Source: Coturnix japonica
Taxonomy: Eukaryota; Chordata; Aves; Galliformes; Phasianidae
Length of the DNA stretch: 64,000 nucleotides
Direction of reading: 5' to 3'
Assembly: GCF_001577835.2 (NCBI RefSeq)
Contig: NC_029519.1
Span: forward strand, 35,354,775 to 35,418,774
The notes beneath the pieces were generated by a model. It was not told the origin of the DNA, did no database searches, and saw only the letters and a program-made list of their open reading frames with translations. Numbering within the stretch: position 1 is the first letter of the stretch; the number at the start of each line of letters is the position of its first letter. Positions 62,423 to 64,000 of the stretch are shown piece after piece. A program made the translations under genes and the position numbers.

Positions 62423-64000
62423 GTAAGGCTACTTGTAGCTGACAAGTCCAGCTTCCCACATTGTTGTACAGGAAAGGTCATTTAGTAAAACTTCAGTCTC
62501 TTTTTCTTCCACTCTTCCGTCTCTGTTCATGCGCTCATATATGATATATCAAAATAAAAATCACAACTCTGAAAGCGAATTAAAAGTATTCATGAAGGGC
62601 TGACTTCCTTATGAAGTGTGTTTCTAAATGGTTAGCCATTTTGGACAGTGTAGTGAAATCTTGCAGATATAATGCAGCTTATCAGCACACAGTGCATGCA
62701 GATGATTGCTGTTTTGGTGTGTTTATCTCCATGGAAATTACTGAAAGCACATATATGCAAAACAAATAATTAATCTAAAGTACTGGTATTAAAACTGCAG
62801 TGGTTGTTAGAAATCCCAGTATTCAGGTGTTTGTAGAATAGACGATACATGTTATGACTCATGAAGTTGAATTTTGTCTTAAGTGTATGATCACATACTG
62901 TCATTCCATGCTTCTTTTTATTTCGTGTCACAGTAAATCCTCACTGCTACAAGTGAAGTGAATTTCATTGTTTATTTCAACCTGTGATTTGATTCACCTT
63001 TACTAAATGGAGAGAATGAATGAGGGGCAAGGACAATTTCGTGGTAAATAAAGCTGAGTGCTACTTTGGATTGTATCTTCACAGCAGGCTTAGTCTGGCC
63101 TTCTGCAAGCCTGCTTTGAAGGGTCCTCTGTGGTTATTGGCACATCTATCAAACAGGGCTGCACAGTTAGACCTCTGGGCCATGTGTGATTTGCAGGAAC
63201 CAAAGAGGATAGTTCTCTGAGCTGCCTGAGGCTTCACTCCATGAGGACTGACTGTTGTTGGGCATGGAAATAGTATTGAGAGCTGCCTTGCAGATTTCAG
63301 TAGCTGATGTTGGGGATGAACTGTGGTTAGGACTAACAAAGAAGGGGGAGTGTGTGCTGTCTTCAATCCCTCTTCATGCTTTTACTTCCACACCAGCTCC
63401 TGTTGAACCTCTGTGGGGTGAGACCAGTGCAGCAGGAGCTGTGGGAGCAGGAAAAATGGGTAGTTCCTTCATTTTGTGCTTCATCTTAGCTCCTCCTGGG
63501 TTCAGGAGTGGACAGGGCAAGAGCCACAAAGCCAAATGAGAACCCTTGAGAATTTCTCCCTTGCATAGGTGAGGGGAAATGAGCAACAGAGTTTGGTTTT
63601 TATAAAGGTACTGACTCCTCCGATAAGAAGTATTTATTTCTGTCCAAGAAATCTGTTTTCTTGTTTGTAACTTCTAAAAATTGATGTGATACAGAAACAG
63701 AACTTGCATTAGCTTGGAAACTTCTTGTGTTCATCCAAAGCTCTTTCTAAACAGTGATATTACATTTTGCTATAGCATTGAAGTGAAAGGTTATATGCTG
63801 TGGTTCAGCTCAATCAATCGGCTTTGTATTTGAGTTCTTACAACTCTTATACTTGTCTTTGATCGGTTCACCGTTTCATCATAAGAGCTCTAAAACTCAC
63901 TCTTAAATTCTGTAAGATATCTTCTTATTTTTCATAAGAGATAGCAGCACCAGCTCCTGCCAAATTTTAACATCTGCTCTAAAACACAGAAGCTCTGGTT
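62423..64000 (+). other. DCTD: DCTD intron 3 (5' part)
   Basis: From the GTAAGG donor to the window end. I looked for the next exon (V-C-H-A-E-L-N-A-I) and did not find it. Mildly GC-rich near 63,100-63,540, with open frames of no recognisable family. Confidence 0.85.

Noticed and set aside
1-64000. Endogenous retrovirus, LTR element or other virus-derived sequence
   Set aside because: No paired LTRs, primer-binding site or gag/pol/env-like frames were recognised; all mobile-element sequence seen is LINE-derived or simple repeat.
1-64000. tRNA, rRNA, small RNA genes or CRISPR arrays
   Set aside because: No cloverleaf with A/B boxes, rRNA-like block or regularly spaced direct repeats was seen.

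Overview
This is a piece of a bird nuclear genome. The evidence is abundant CR1 LINE debris with the typical avian 3' tail (ATTCTRTG-type repeats), moderate-to-low GC with sharp CpG islands at promoters, and two recognisable vertebrate genes whose coding exons match known families closely. The species cannot be fixed from sequence alone; a galliform such as chicken is plausible.

Layout: positions 1-25,530 are the start of the very long first intron of WWC2, a Hippo-pathway WW/C2 scaffold transcribed on the minus strand. Its first coding exon is 25,531-25,661 and its CpG-island promoter runs to about 26,340. From about 26,340 to 57,580 is a ~31 kb intergenic stretch with no gene I can support. 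It holds CR1 copies of different ages, microsatellites (including a (TTCCC)n tract broken by 15 Ns), and a pair of copies of a very old interspersed repeat. From 57,580 to the end is the 5' half of DCTD (dCMP deaminase, plus strand): CpG-island promoter, coding exon 1 (57,729-57,760), exon 2 (60,834-60,945) and exon 3 (62,287-62,422). All join in frame. The zinc-binding His/Cys exons lie beyond position 64,000.

WWC2 and DCTD are thus divergently transcribed neighbours, as they are on human chromosome 4q35, but with a much shorter gap here. They have no known shared function. The DCTD promoter carries a perfect palindromic E2F site just upstream of the ATG, which fits a nucleotide-supply gene switched on for S phase. 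The WWC2 promoter carries an AT-rich insert with octamer-like repeats and two TEAD-type (M-CAT) sites, which would fit feedback from YAP/TEAD onto a Hippo regulator.

I found no sign of a new multi-gene system, virus-derived element, RNA gene or CRISPR-like array. The most interesting items are the two promoter motif clusters, an inverted-repeat insertion within a CR1 copy, the G4-prone gap, and fragments of an ancient CR1-clade LINE.
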